From positions 218,754,712 to 218,818,711 of the forward strand of contig CM056997.1 in NCBI GenBank assembly GCA_029891345.1: a stretch of DNA of 64,000 nt, given 5' to 3'. This document shows, one piece after another, positions 1 through 10,026 of the stretch. Made by a program: the position numbers and the translations under genes. The notes beneath the pieces are model-generated. The model did not search any database, was not told where the DNA came from, and saw only the letters and a program-made list of their open reading frames with translations. Within the stretch, counting starts at the first letter, position 1. Every line of letters begins with the position of its first letter. This DNA comes from Dryococelus australis (lineage: Eukaryota > Arthropoda > Insecta > Phasmatodea > Phasmatidae).

Positions 1-109
1 ATATAAAAAAAAAGATCATAACAAAAAATTTTTATAATAACTTTTACAAAAAGTTTCAATAAAATACTGCAAAAGAATTAAATAGCCCGAAATTTTTAAA
101 ATTATTCAC

Positions 110-530
110 TTACTTTAACTCTAGTAGTGAAGCTGGTAGTCTTTGAAGGAGGTCCTGACCCAAGGTCAGGCTGGTTGAGCGCTAGCTCTGCTAGGTGAGT
201 ACCGGGTACCCTACCCCAGCAGGCAGCCAAATTCCCCAGTAGGCGGTAAACTGGAAGTGAGGCTAAAGGTCGGAAGTGATGTGCCAGGATTCCTCACCGA
301 ACCCCGTCGTGTCACGTCCTGGCAGAGCTAGCAGTTGGTGTACTGTCGGAGTCCTTGAACAAGTCAAGGGTAGGCAGGCAGCTCCTTCAAAGCGGGCTGG
401 CTAACAGGATGTTCGTGTGCGAGAGAGGAGGAGGAGGTCTTGACTCCGTGAAGTCAGAGAAGCAAATTATGTAGAGCACGTGGGACCTCTATTTGTCGCC
501 TAACTCTCTCCCTCGTGACAAAATTTTATA
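110..530. repeat. GC-rich block with three similar hairpins
   Basis: This block is clearly richer in GC than the AT-rich DNA on either side. It holds three short stem-loops that begin alike: CCTGACC/GGTCAGG at 154-170, CCTTGA/TCAAGG at 353-369, and TGACT/AGTCA at 441-456. Each follows a GGAGG or GGAG purine run. There is no long reading frame. It looks like a fragment of a mobile element (LTR or untranslated leader), but I cannot name the family. Confidence 0.4.
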
Positions 531-905
531 TTGTGTAATTCATTTTCAAAATACATTAAACAAACATACAACATAATTGAGATGTTTTTAACCCATTTTT
601 AAACAAATTTAACACATTGAAAAGAATTTAATGAATTTTTTTTAAGTTTAGCATGCTTATGCCGGAATTTAATGTGTCGCATATGCTTTTATTCAGTTTT
701 AAGCCATCAGGTTTGAAATACGTTCTTCTTTAACAATTTCGTACATGAACAATTTTAATTCTGATACACACTTTTTGCAATACGAGGTGTCCGTAACATT
801 AATTTAATACTACATTTACACCCTCCCACGTCCAAACGATTATCAAGCTAATGTATACATTTCAATTATGTTATTCGTTTGTTAGTTATTACTTTTATGA
901 TTGTA
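531..905. other. AT-rich spacer, nothing recognised
   Basis: AT-rich non-coding sequence with frequent stops in all frames. No gene, repeat or regulatory signal is supported. Confidence 0.6.
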
Positions 906-1040
906 AACTAACTATTATCAACCATGTCTTAGCCGAGACTTGAACCTAGAAACTAACTATTATCAAACATACCTCACCCGGGACTTGAACATGGAAAATA
1001 CCTTATATTAACCATACCTTACCCAGGATTCTAACCCAGA
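906..1040 (-). repeat. 3 x 45 bp tandem repeat with tRNA B-box-like core
   Basis: Three diverged 45 bp units follow one another. Each has a core that reads on the minus strand as GGTTCAAGTC, GTTCAAGTCC or GGTTAGAATCC followed by a short G/C stretch. These resemble the pol III B box (GGTTCGANTCC). The simplest reading is a tandem array built from the tail of a tRNA-derived SINE. Confidence 0.5.
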
Positions 1041-1277
1041 ACTTCCTTGAATAATCTTATTACTCTGTGGAGGCTGGCGATATATAACAACTCATTCATG
1101 TATTTATAGTGTTTTGTCACATAATACACAGGTGTTTCAACATGTATCTTTTACTAGGAGACAAGTTCAAATATCTTTAGTTGGATAGTAATTTTTGGTG
1201 AACTAATAGTTTGTTTGATGGCTTTTTATTTACAACAGTAGTTCGTGTTAATGCAGCATGCTTTTTAGAAAATTTTA

Positions 1278-1278
<1 letters not shown>

Positions 1279-1368
<90 letters not shown>
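1279..1368. repeat. Compound microsatellite (AC)n(TC)n
   Basis: An uninterrupted AC run of about 23 units (1279-1324) is followed directly by a TC run of about 22 units (1325-1368). Open frames across it encode only dipeptide repeats and are not genes. Confidence 0.97.
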
Positions 1369-1371
<3 letters not shown>

Positions 1372-1900
1372 ACATTTAATTTTGAATATATTATTATTAG
1401 GAAAACTAGTACACATTTAATAAAGATAGGTTAAATAAAGGTAAAAGTTCATTTAACAAAATCAATTTATTGACAAAATATATACAAGCACAACCTGTTT
1501 CACAAATTTATGTACACCATTTAACACTGATGCAGCATATGATGTTCAAAAACATATATGAGCAAATGCAGGATGTCACACAGCATACACAATTTAAAAA
1601 AAAAGTATATACACAGCAATAAACAATCAAGTACAGGCTGATTCGAAACACATAAACAAGTATAAGATGACACACAAATGACACAATTATTTAAAAAATA
1701 CTGGTATATCTGAAAATGTATGTATGACATTAAGTAGTACAGGTTGATTCAAAACAAATAAACCATAAAAAAAATAGAAAATATTTTATAAATGTTAGCA
1801 AGTTTGGTGAACAAGATTCTCAAACATTTTCTCAAAATTGAATCCAAATCCCCTTCTTGAACTCTGTTTTCAAGGAGGGAATGTTTCTTATGCCCTGATT
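1369..1900. other. AT-rich spacer, nothing recognised
   Basis: No coding block, repeat or signal that I can support. Confidence 0.5.
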
Positions 1901-2600
1901 TTAACCTGTTTGTACAGAAACATCTTTAGAACTAGGAGCATGTAAAACAATGTTTTCAACCAATTCAGTACATGATTCAACGTAATGCAAGTGCACATCT
2001 TCAATACTAGATGGGAGAGGTGTGGTTGCAGTCATAAAACAGGCTGGACATTTCTTGTTATCGCTGCATTGAATGAGTTTGTAGCTTTCTTCATCTCCTG
2101 GAAGAAAATGAATTACTTTAGAATGAAAATACTGTCGCAAGTTTCTGTAAATTTGCATGAAAGGCTGTTACACCATAGGGTATGAATTACATTAGACTTT
2201 CCTTGTTTTACAATTAAATAATGATTTGTAGGATGAAAATATGCAATATTACTACTATGACATCCAACACTCGACTGAGAAGAATTAGCAAGGAACAATG
2301 TATGTATATTGATAAATTCAATCTCTCTAAATTTGCAAGTTGAAGTGTGTTTGAGGGGAAAATATTATTTTTTCTTATTTTACTGCCTTATGCACATAAC
2401 ATTTTGAGGAATCACGCCCAGTATGAGATGTGTAACCAAACTTGTTTTTGCTGTAATGATATAATGCATGAAGATTATTATCACATACTTCAAAATACTG
2501 ATATGGCAAAACATTGTCTGTATTATAAACAAGATGGTTCAAAAATTTTTCTTCCCCACAATATGACATTTCAATGCTTTTGCCCTTAAGCTTATGCTTT
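1901..2600 (-). pseudogene. Broken unidentified coding blocks
   Basis: Two clean coding-like stretches lie on the minus strand in different frames. The upstream one runs from about 2600 to 2375, opens with a basic KHKLKGKSIEMSYCGEEKF segment and continues with FLNHLVYNTDNVLPYQYFEV. The downstream one (2158-1901) includes HFLPGDEESYKLIQC and a Cys cluster, CSDNKKCPAC. Between them (about 2300-2160) a further Cys-containing stretch, HTLWCNSLSCKF, reads in another frame. The Cys pairs suggest a zinc-binding module such as those in transposon proteins (KDZ-type, for example), but that is a guess. No family is recognised with confidence. The frame changes and stops mark it as a relic. Confidence 0.4.
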
Positions 2601-2889
2601 CGATCTACTATATGATGTCTGTATTGATTTACAAGGCATTCAGAACTATTGTAGTTAATTAAATTGGAATCATAACTAGTTATTTACTAATTGGTGTCAA
2701 AGCTTGAGAGAAATACATACATTTGAAATAAATGTCCGACTGACATATTTCCTTTACAACATAATGTAAATATAATAGGCTGTAAGTTACAGAACAAAAA
2801 CCTTTATTTAAAAATGCATACTAGTATTTCATTGGGAACATTATTATGCATTAGCCATTTCACAGGCATATAAATTACACATGGATGGG

Positions 2890-3273
2890 AAAACTATCCT
2901 CCTTGTTCGAAAATTAAGCTGTGGATGTCCCCATCGCTGGTCTTATTCCAACGAACGGTGATTCCCTGATAAAGTCTGGTGAGTTGGTAGGCGATTACAG
3001 CATGTCCATGCTCCTTTTCTATCTCCTCGCTAAGACTGGCATGCATCAATATTCTAATGTTGTTGGTAAGTCACTGTCGGGGCAAAGATATCTCACAGCA
3101 CAATCGTTGCATGCTATTCCTTCACCAAAGCGAATGCCGAGACTGTTGTCGAAAGTGAAGCACCAATGAACTTGTAAAATACCATCATACAGTTTAAAGA
3201 ACACTCTTCTGTATCCTGTTTGTTGGACCTTATTCATGTCTGTAGGGTGGAAGATTCTAGCCATGACTGACAA
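2890..3273 (-). pseudogene. Broken unidentified coding block with CxxC motif
   Basis: From 3273 downward the minus strand reads a basic and aromatic segment containing ILQVHWCFTFDNSL, then IACNDCAVRYLCPD with three cysteines, then a stop near 3048. After a frame change it continues as an acidic helix-like block, ASLSEEIEKEHGHAVIAYQL, to about 2895. The composition is that of real protein, but I do not recognise the family. The HWCF segment resembles repeated blocks near 3550 and 4100, so the original protein or locus may have had internal repeats. Confidence 0.35.
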
Positions 3274-3474
3274 TTTAATACAGATTGCTCTCCTTTATAT
3301 AGCTGTTGTTTCATCACATTTTCTAATTTTTAACTGTTCATGCTAAACCAAACTTTACAATTCCACATGCCTCAGGGAGTAGTTAATTCTTGGTCACTAA
3401 TATATGTAAATTGTTGTGTGTTGTTACATTGTTCTGTCAAAACTGTAGTAAGAGTGCAGCAACTACACTCCTTC

Positions 3475-4242
3475 TACATTTTAAAAGTAAAAGTTTCTGT
3501 TGGACTGAATAGCGAGAAACACCAATGTTCATCTCCATTGCACATCTGTATCTGTAGTGGAGTATCTTAATATTGAATTCTTAACTACACTCGCCTGTAA
3601 CATACAGTAACACTGGTAAAAGGTTGTGATCAGTCGAATCTCTCCATCCTAACTGAAGCCGGTCTACAGTTCTCTCTCTTTCTATAGTTAGAGTATGTGG
3701 TGAAATTAGTTCTTCAACGACAACTAAATTAAATCAAATTTACATACACAAACATTGCTGTTACTAACCTCACAGTCCCACATTCCACAAAGTACTCTTA
3801 GAAGCCCGCTACTGCCTTGCATTTGCATGATATGTTCCGTATTATTACATGTTTCTGTTCATAAGTTGGGGCTGTTGTAAAACTCTCTACTCAATTTGTA
3901 TTTTATTTAATGAAAGCCTGGTTCTTTGGTTATTTCTATACTTCTATTTTTTAAACACATGTACAAAGAGGAACAGGGCAGTTCGTTGTCAGGCTACATA
4001 TTAAAAACCAGACAGTCTTCTTCTTCATAACACAACACTCGTTCTGTATATATGTTTCCTCCTAAACTTTTTGCGAAATTCCAATGTTCATCTCTGTTGC
4101 ACATCTGTTTTTGGATGTATATGTTGTATAGAGACTGGAACCATACTTTCTTGTAACCTCGAAAATTATTGGAGTGTGTTTTCTCTGGGTTCAACTTTTC
4201 CATTTTTTTCGAAATCTTACATAGGTATGAAATCTGGAACAA
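3475..4242 (-). pseudogene. Two related decayed coding blocks (MCNxDEHWxF)
   Basis: At 4242-3994 the minus strand encodes an 82-residue open stretch containing KQMCNRDEHWNFAKSLGG and ending EEEDCLVFNM-stop. A second copy of the motif, IQMCNGDEHWCFSLFSP, lies near 3560-3480 and ends FTFKM-stop. The two share the core QMCN[R/G]DEHW.F, so they look like a duplication about 570 bp apart. Function unknown. Both belong to the same damaged minus-strand region as the blocks on either side. Confidence 0.35.
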
Positions 4243-4459
4243 ACCATTTTTCGAAATTTAACATATTTACACGTATATAGGATGCTGGTACAAATATTCT
4301 CTTAAAGCTTCGCTTTTACATTGCAAATACAATATTTTTTTCTCAAAGTGATTAGAATGATAGTGTTTGACTATTGAATTAATACTCGAACAGTCGTGAT
4401 ATCTTCTGTCATTTATCATTTCAAAATTAGTTAAACTTTTTGAAATTTCTTTCTACATT

Positions 4460-4745
4460 TTCTTGAGCACGTATATGGGATAGTCATCGAGGAGCACCTT
4501 GGTCACATAGTGGAAATGCTTTTCGTAATCGGTGACACCAGAATCTTATTTCAGGTCATGTTTCTAGTAAGTATGTTCCGAAAACATCATTTTAACTTGA
4601 GGTTTTAAGGTATGCCAAGGTCTAGGATGTTTAAAACATAAGTCTTTACAGTCATAAGCGTCGGTTGCATAAGAAATAGGAAGCTCCTTAATTACAAAGG
4701 AGTTGTCTTGGTAGTTTTCTAAACCTTGCGCATAGCACATAATTT
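4460..4745 (-). pseudogene. Decayed unidentified coding block
   Basis: Reading the minus strand from 4745 gives a continuous protein-like stretch with FVIKELPISYATDAYDCKDL followed by HPRPWHTLKPQVKMMFSEH. Two stops come next, then HYVTKVLLDDYPIYVLKKM-stop, all in one frame. No family is recognised. The preserved frame despite three stops suggests point-mutation decay of a once functional gene. It lies in line with, and downstream of, the block at 4825-5311. Confidence 0.4.
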
Positions 4746-4824
4746 TTATGCTATTTTTTACACTCTCAATTTATACACTATGTACAAAAAGTCTCTCATA
4801 AAAAGTTTCTCATAAAAATTTTAT

Positions 4825-5311
4825 TTATAATATCACAGTGCTCGTCTCGGAATCCACTTCATCGACTCGGGAATCGTCCATTACTACATCTGGAATAATT
4901 CTAGTATCAAGTAGCTGTTCCAGTCTGAACGACATACAATACCTCCGCATATGTTGTAAGTTCTCATCATTAGCAAAGGCAGGCATGCCGTATGGACAGT
5001 CTTCACATGGCAAATAGGATTCGATATTCTCATCAGCTTGTAAATGTTCGGATAGGAACAGATATACTAGTTTTATTTCGTGGCCCGCAAAATAAATTAT
5101 AAATTCTTTCGGCAGCACTCGCTGTTGAGAACAATCTAAACTCAATAACGTTTTTTGCCTTCCCATATGCTAAAATCGCATTGAATACTTCAACACATTC
5201 AGAATCACAATTGTCACAACAGTGAACTTGATGCATTGTACCTGTTGCGAGCTGATACAGAGATGAAAAACCTTGTAGATCTAAATGATGTAGTGAAGTT
5301 GTAGTAGACAT
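4825..5311 (-). pseudogene. Frameshifted unidentified coding block, Cys-rich
   Basis: Two overlapping minus-strand frames (5311-5033 and 5166-4825) join into one plausible protein across a frameshift near 5160. The first part carries QVHCCDNCDSECVEVFNAIL, with two CxxC-like pairs. The second carries LSEHLQADENIESYLPCEDC and LRQ/RRYCMSFRLEQLLD-type helices, and ends in an acidic tail (DVVMDDSRVDEVDSE). The protein is unrecognised. Both viral and transposon origins are possible. It is the upstream end of the minus-strand relic reaching to about 1.9 kb. Confidence 0.4.
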
Positions 5312-5510
5312 TGTAGATGTCTGGTATCATTCTCGTTGTAGAAGCCTGTCATTGTTTACGTTGTTGTAGACGTCTGGCATCGTTCTCGATGTAGATGTCC
5401 ATCGTTGTGGATGCCTGGTGTCGTTCCCGATGTATACATCTGTCGTTGTTGAAGCCTGGCGTCGTTATCGTAGTGGATGCTTGTCATTGTAGTGGATGCC
5501 TAAGTCTCAC
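5300..5510. repeat. Degenerate tandem repeat (GTAGA-TGYCTGG-TCGTT)
   Basis: Four to five diverged units of roughly 45-50 bp share the pattern GTAGAYGYCTGGYRTCGTT followed by an MTCGWTGT-like end. The units are too diverged for a precise period by eye. The array begins where the minus-strand coding relic at 4825-5311 starts. Confidence 0.55.
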
Positions 5511-6370
5511 TATTGCTAATGCGAAGCACACACATGCATACGCACACAAAGTAAGCTTCGCAGTTGACGAGTTAACACTGAGAAAAAATTAATTTATTTC
5601 TCCATATATAGTAAACAGATTTTAAATGGCTACCATTTTCCTTTAAATTTGCTTCAATTGGGCTTTTTAGGAAAATCTGTTGTATTATCGTGAAATTTAA
5701 CAGATTTCAGCTTCGCCAGCAGTCATTTCAAGCTGGGTATGTGCTATTTCAGTAATATCATGTTGAAATTAAGTATTTTTTAAATACAATAAGTTCAAAT
5801 ATACCCATTTTATGGTAAATAGTACATTCTAAATTGTGGGCTAGGGAATACTATATGTGAAATACGCACAAATAATATAAAAAAAAAAAACAGATGGAAT
5901 ATGTTCTCTGCTGACCGAATAAATATTTGTGGAAAAACAGATTGAAAGTAAGAAACATTTACTTGTGTATTGCTTAAATCGAACGAGGTGTGAATGGTGT
6001 TGTAAGTTTAACTTGTGTAAGTGAAACGATGCATGGTTTTATTACATACAAGAAGTTTTAGGAGTCAAAATATGTATTAATGTTAATAGTTTACTTGAAA
6101 ACGGGATAAAGTTTGCTGTAAATGGGATAAAGTTTAAAATGCCTTGTAAGTTAACAGGATTAAATCCAAAATTTTACTTAAAACTTTATATTTGTTTTGA
6201 ATTTAGTGTGTTAAAGACATTTTAAATGCATTTCTTAGTGGCGAGGCAAATAAAATTTCATTGGTGGGAATTGTGAAATTTTAATTTCTCTGGGAATATG
6301 CCATGCTCTTGCATTTCGAAAAATAGGAGGAAACTTCAGTGTTCGAGCGAAAGTAAATGTTTGTAGGGAA
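5511..6370. other. AT-rich spacer, nothing recognised
   Basis: AT-rich non-coding DNA. No repeat or coding signal that I can support. Confidence 0.5.
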
Positions 6371-7070
6371 GAGGGCCGATGGGCAGCTAGAGCAGGTCAG
6401 TTCAAAATATGCTGTCTCGAGGATGGAGGCTTCACGAGGTTTTGCACAGAAGACGTGCTTTGGCCTTGAGACCAACCTTCATTCTTTGCCGAGGCAGCCC
6501 TCATTTAAGAAAATATGCACTCTGGGGTAGGGTTAAACAGAGGGGGCCGGGGCTGCGTGGAATGGCTAGTTCTCGAGATATCCGAAAAATCCCTTCGCTG
6601 GTGGGGGGGGGTGAAGGGAGGAGGTGCATGGCCTTAGAACGATAGTGGGAGTTGTGCAGCACCCTCCATCGACAGGGCAATCCTCCAGAAAGGCATTCTG
6701 ACCTTGTGGGGGCCATGGACAGGTTTTGCGAATCGCGGCATTGGAAGGGGGCAGTCCTCCAGAAACAAACTCTGGGCTGGTGTAGGTAGAGGGGGTGGTT
6801 GGTGCTTAACAGGTTTGTGCCATATTCGATCGACCGCGAGGGTGCGTGACATTGGACAGAGCAGCAAGCAGAAAACGAACTCTTTGTTGGAGGGGGAGGG
6901 TAACACCGACATGAACATGTCTCCCGTGTTGGCGCTGTATTAGTTCTTCACAATCACTTGTTGAGGATACACATATACATCAGGCTCTCTCGACTTCATC
7001 GGGGGCGCCGGGTTTCGTGATTCGACATTGAATATCACCAGGCCTGGCGGCCAGTAGGTTTCGGAGAGTG
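6371..7070. other. GC-rich block with G-tracts, no gene recognised
   Basis: About 700 bp of high GC, including a G9 tract near 6603 and repeated phrases such as CAATCCTCCAGAAA and CAGTCCTCCAGAAA about 80 bp apart. Open frames of 70-94 codons occur on both strands but have the biased composition expected of GC-rich non-coding DNA. It could be a fossil mobile element or a CpG-rich regulatory block. Confidence 0.35.
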
Positions 7071-8300
7071 ATAGCCACGATTCTCGTTAAGCGATTATTG
7101 TTTCAATAGTTTAAAAAATGTTTAATTTTTTTTTTAATTTGCCCGGAAAAATGGTTTTTGTGTAAACCCCGTTCCCGAGTTCGGTCGACGAAACTTGGTA
7201 TGATTTTCAACCATCGTATCGCTAACTAGTGCCATGAATTTCACAGACTTAACGTAAAATTTGTAGTACTTCCATTATATTAATTAATTAAAAATAATAT
7301 ATAGCACATTTATATATAGTGTTACGGGATTAAGCCTTCCGAATCTCATTGTGCTTCGACAGAAAAAATTTGTGTTAACAGTGAATTATTCTTACAATAG
7401 TGAAACTTGCATTAGAAATATAGATAAGTTAAAAAAAAAATATGATAATCGTTTAGTTGTCTGTTGTAGGACGAATAGTGCAATCAAGTCGTTAATAGCA
7501 GCTTGGTAGGGAAATAGGTTCTGTCAGTCGTAAATTTAAACTCAGTCGTGCGCCACAAATATAACAGTTGATAAGCCACTGCATGTCATACAATCCAGTC
7601 ATTCATTCACCTATCTCCGATGCGGATGGATGTGATTGGTGAAGCACCTTATGCGATTTCATTAAGTGTTTTTAAATTTGTTTAATCATTTTCATGTACT
7701 TGTGTTCATAAGCGGTTTAATTTATTTGGAAACATTCGTTTTGTATTTTCACTAAAAATTCCGAGTTTTTCACCTCAGTCTATAATCAATCATATGTTAT
7801 GTTTCCTCTCAACATGTTGACGTAAGTTCTATATCCAAGTCAGTGATGCAGCGACCCCCCAAGCGAGTGGCCATATATTAAACGTTTTCTTTTTTACACG
7901 TGTTAATAAATAAATTAATTTTTACTTGTGGATTTCGTTTCAGTACTTCCTCACCAGTCTCAAAGGTAGACGGACGTGTTCTAAAATCATGTCAGGTATG
8001 TGCGAGAGGGGTCAAGTACTGTCACTTTTTTCATATATCTTGTGATTACGAAGATTGCCATTTAATTTATAGCGACATTTTTGATTCGTTGTAGATCGTT
8101 AATTTTCTTTAGGGCACCTGGAGACTCACGCAATTATGATTGTTTACTCCTTGTTGACATCAGGTGTTATTCACGTAGTTGTGATCGTTTGAAATTTGCG
8201 ATTCGATGAGTCCTTCGTGTAGTTTATTCATAGGTAGAACTCGCTGAAATTATTTCTCTCGTGTGTTAACTATACGTCTCTTTCTGTTTAATTAACAAAA
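7071..8300. other. Spacer, nothing recognised
   Basis: Mostly AT-rich sequence with no supported gene, repeat array or RNA. Confidence 0.45.
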
Positions 8301-8690
8301 AATAGCATATCTCCCAACGCCATCTACGAGAGACAAAATTTACACTTATGTCTTTCTTGCACAAAACATTATATATTGCTAGTCGTCATGCTGACATCTA
8401 CCAGAGCTGATACCAACCCCAAAAAAAGAAATAAAATAATAAATTTCACGCTTAGTACACTATTGCACCAAACTATACGCTTACCAATTCACACAAAAAA
8501 TCTGATCGGATTAAAAAATTTAATTGGATTAAATTAGGATAAAATTTTTCCATCGGATTAAGATCGAATAAAGAATTATCGAATTAAAATAAGATTAAGT
8601 ATTAACCTTTCTATCAATTCGTTTAACCCTTTCAATCAATTTGATATCAAATTGTTAATCCCATTAATTAAATGTGGGTTGAAACCATCA
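8300..8690 (+). repeat. Dispersed repeat, inverted copy near 58.3-58.6 kb
   Basis: The stretch with TTGCACCAAACTATA, then CAATTCACACAA, then GGATTAAGATCGAAT, then TTGATATCAAATT and CCCATTAAT recurs in reverse complement at about 58,250-58,640. Similarity is patchy but ordered, as expected for two old copies of one interspersed element. The GGATTAA-type words repeat several times within it. No coding capacity is seen. Confidence 0.55.
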
Positions 8691-9596
8691 ACCCCTACCA
8701 CTTAACGTGTTACATAACTGAGTACAATTATGTGAAGATTGTAAAACTACAGTTCAAAGTATAGTAATTGACTTAACATGATGCAGTTGTAAAAGAACAT
8801 ATACTGATGCTAAAATGGCATAATAAAACCGTGAATTATCTGCAGAAATTCTGTATATACAATTATAGTGAATCTACGGCTTTATTATTTTGTATGTAGA
8901 TGAAGACACATACACTGTGGTGAAATTACAATTACATTGTCAGTGTAAATTAATTGCCGTGGAGTTAAAAAAAATACACAAATTTTGACGTTTATTTTCT
9001 TCTACATAGCAATTTAAATTTTATAGCTTTCTAAAATACGTTGCACAGTGCAATTGCTGTTTTACTAATTTGTATGGTAAATTTACTTGGACGTAGAGTA
9101 AAACAACAATGACGTAAGTGTGTGCAAAATTACGCCAACTTCTATAGAGACACTGCTGTAATATAAATTTAGTGTAAAATTACACAAAATTATTACACTG
9201 TTCATCCTACGTTTAATTTGTGGTGGTTCGTCACATTAGAGTATTTGGAATTACTTGTTAAAGTGAAAAATTCAACAGAGTAGAGAATAGTTATGTAAAC
9301 ATACTTCAAGGTTACAACAATCAAACTTATGTACCAGAAATACTGTGTTCTTTAATTTTATTACTGTACTGTTTGCTGCGGAAACCATATATGAACATTC
9401 CACATGAGTTACAGATACGGAAATTTGGGTCCTTAAACCATATTTTATACTCAATACACTTCAAATTATGGAAAATAGGGTAGGACATACAAGCTGCGCA
9501 GCACCCAGTCGCCTTGTTCCAAAATTGGACCCTTTTTCTGCCACTAGAACTATCACTAACACTAACACGAAAAACCACGTGGATAGAATTCGAGAT
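8691..9596. other. AT-rich spacer, nothing recognised
   Basis: No gene or repeat that I can support. Confidence 0.45.
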
Positions 9597-10026
9597 TTTA
9601 ACACTCCTTATGTAAGTATGTAAGTGCTTTGAGATGTTTGTAAACCTCCACTAACCTAGTTCTCATGCAAGTGGGATACATTTTAACACTCCTTATGTAA
9701 GTATGTAAGTGCTTTGAGATGTTTGTAAACCTCCACTAACCTAGTTCTCATGCAAGTGGAATACATTTTAACACTCCTTATGTAAGTATGTAAGTGCTTT
9801 GAGATGTGTGTAAACCTCCACTAACCTAGTTCTCATGCAAGTGGAATACATTTTAACACTCCTTATGTAAGTATGTAAGTGCTTTGAGATGTTTGTAAAC
9901 CTCCACTAACCTAGTTCTCATGCAAGTGGAATACATTTTAACACTCCTTATGTAAGTATGTAAGTGCTTTGAGATGTTTGTAAACCTCCACTAACCTAGT
10001 TCTCATGCAAGTGGAATACATTTTAA
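9597..10026. repeat. Tandem array, 5 x 85 bp
   Basis: Five head-to-tail units start at about 9601, 9686, 9771, 9856 and 9941, an exact 85 bp spacing. The units are almost identical, differing by only a few substitutions such as GTGGGATACA versus GTGGAATACA. High identity and a regular period indicate recent amplification, a minisatellite or incipient satellite. There is no conserved frame, since 85 is not a multiple of three. Confidence 0.97.

Noticed and set aside
1177-1420. Open frames of 69-79 codons on both strands
   Set aside because: They run through the AC/TC microsatellite and encode only dipeptide repeats.
9597-10026. CRISPR-like array
   Set aside because: Units are continuous 85 bp tandem repeats without spacers, in eukaryotic DNA.
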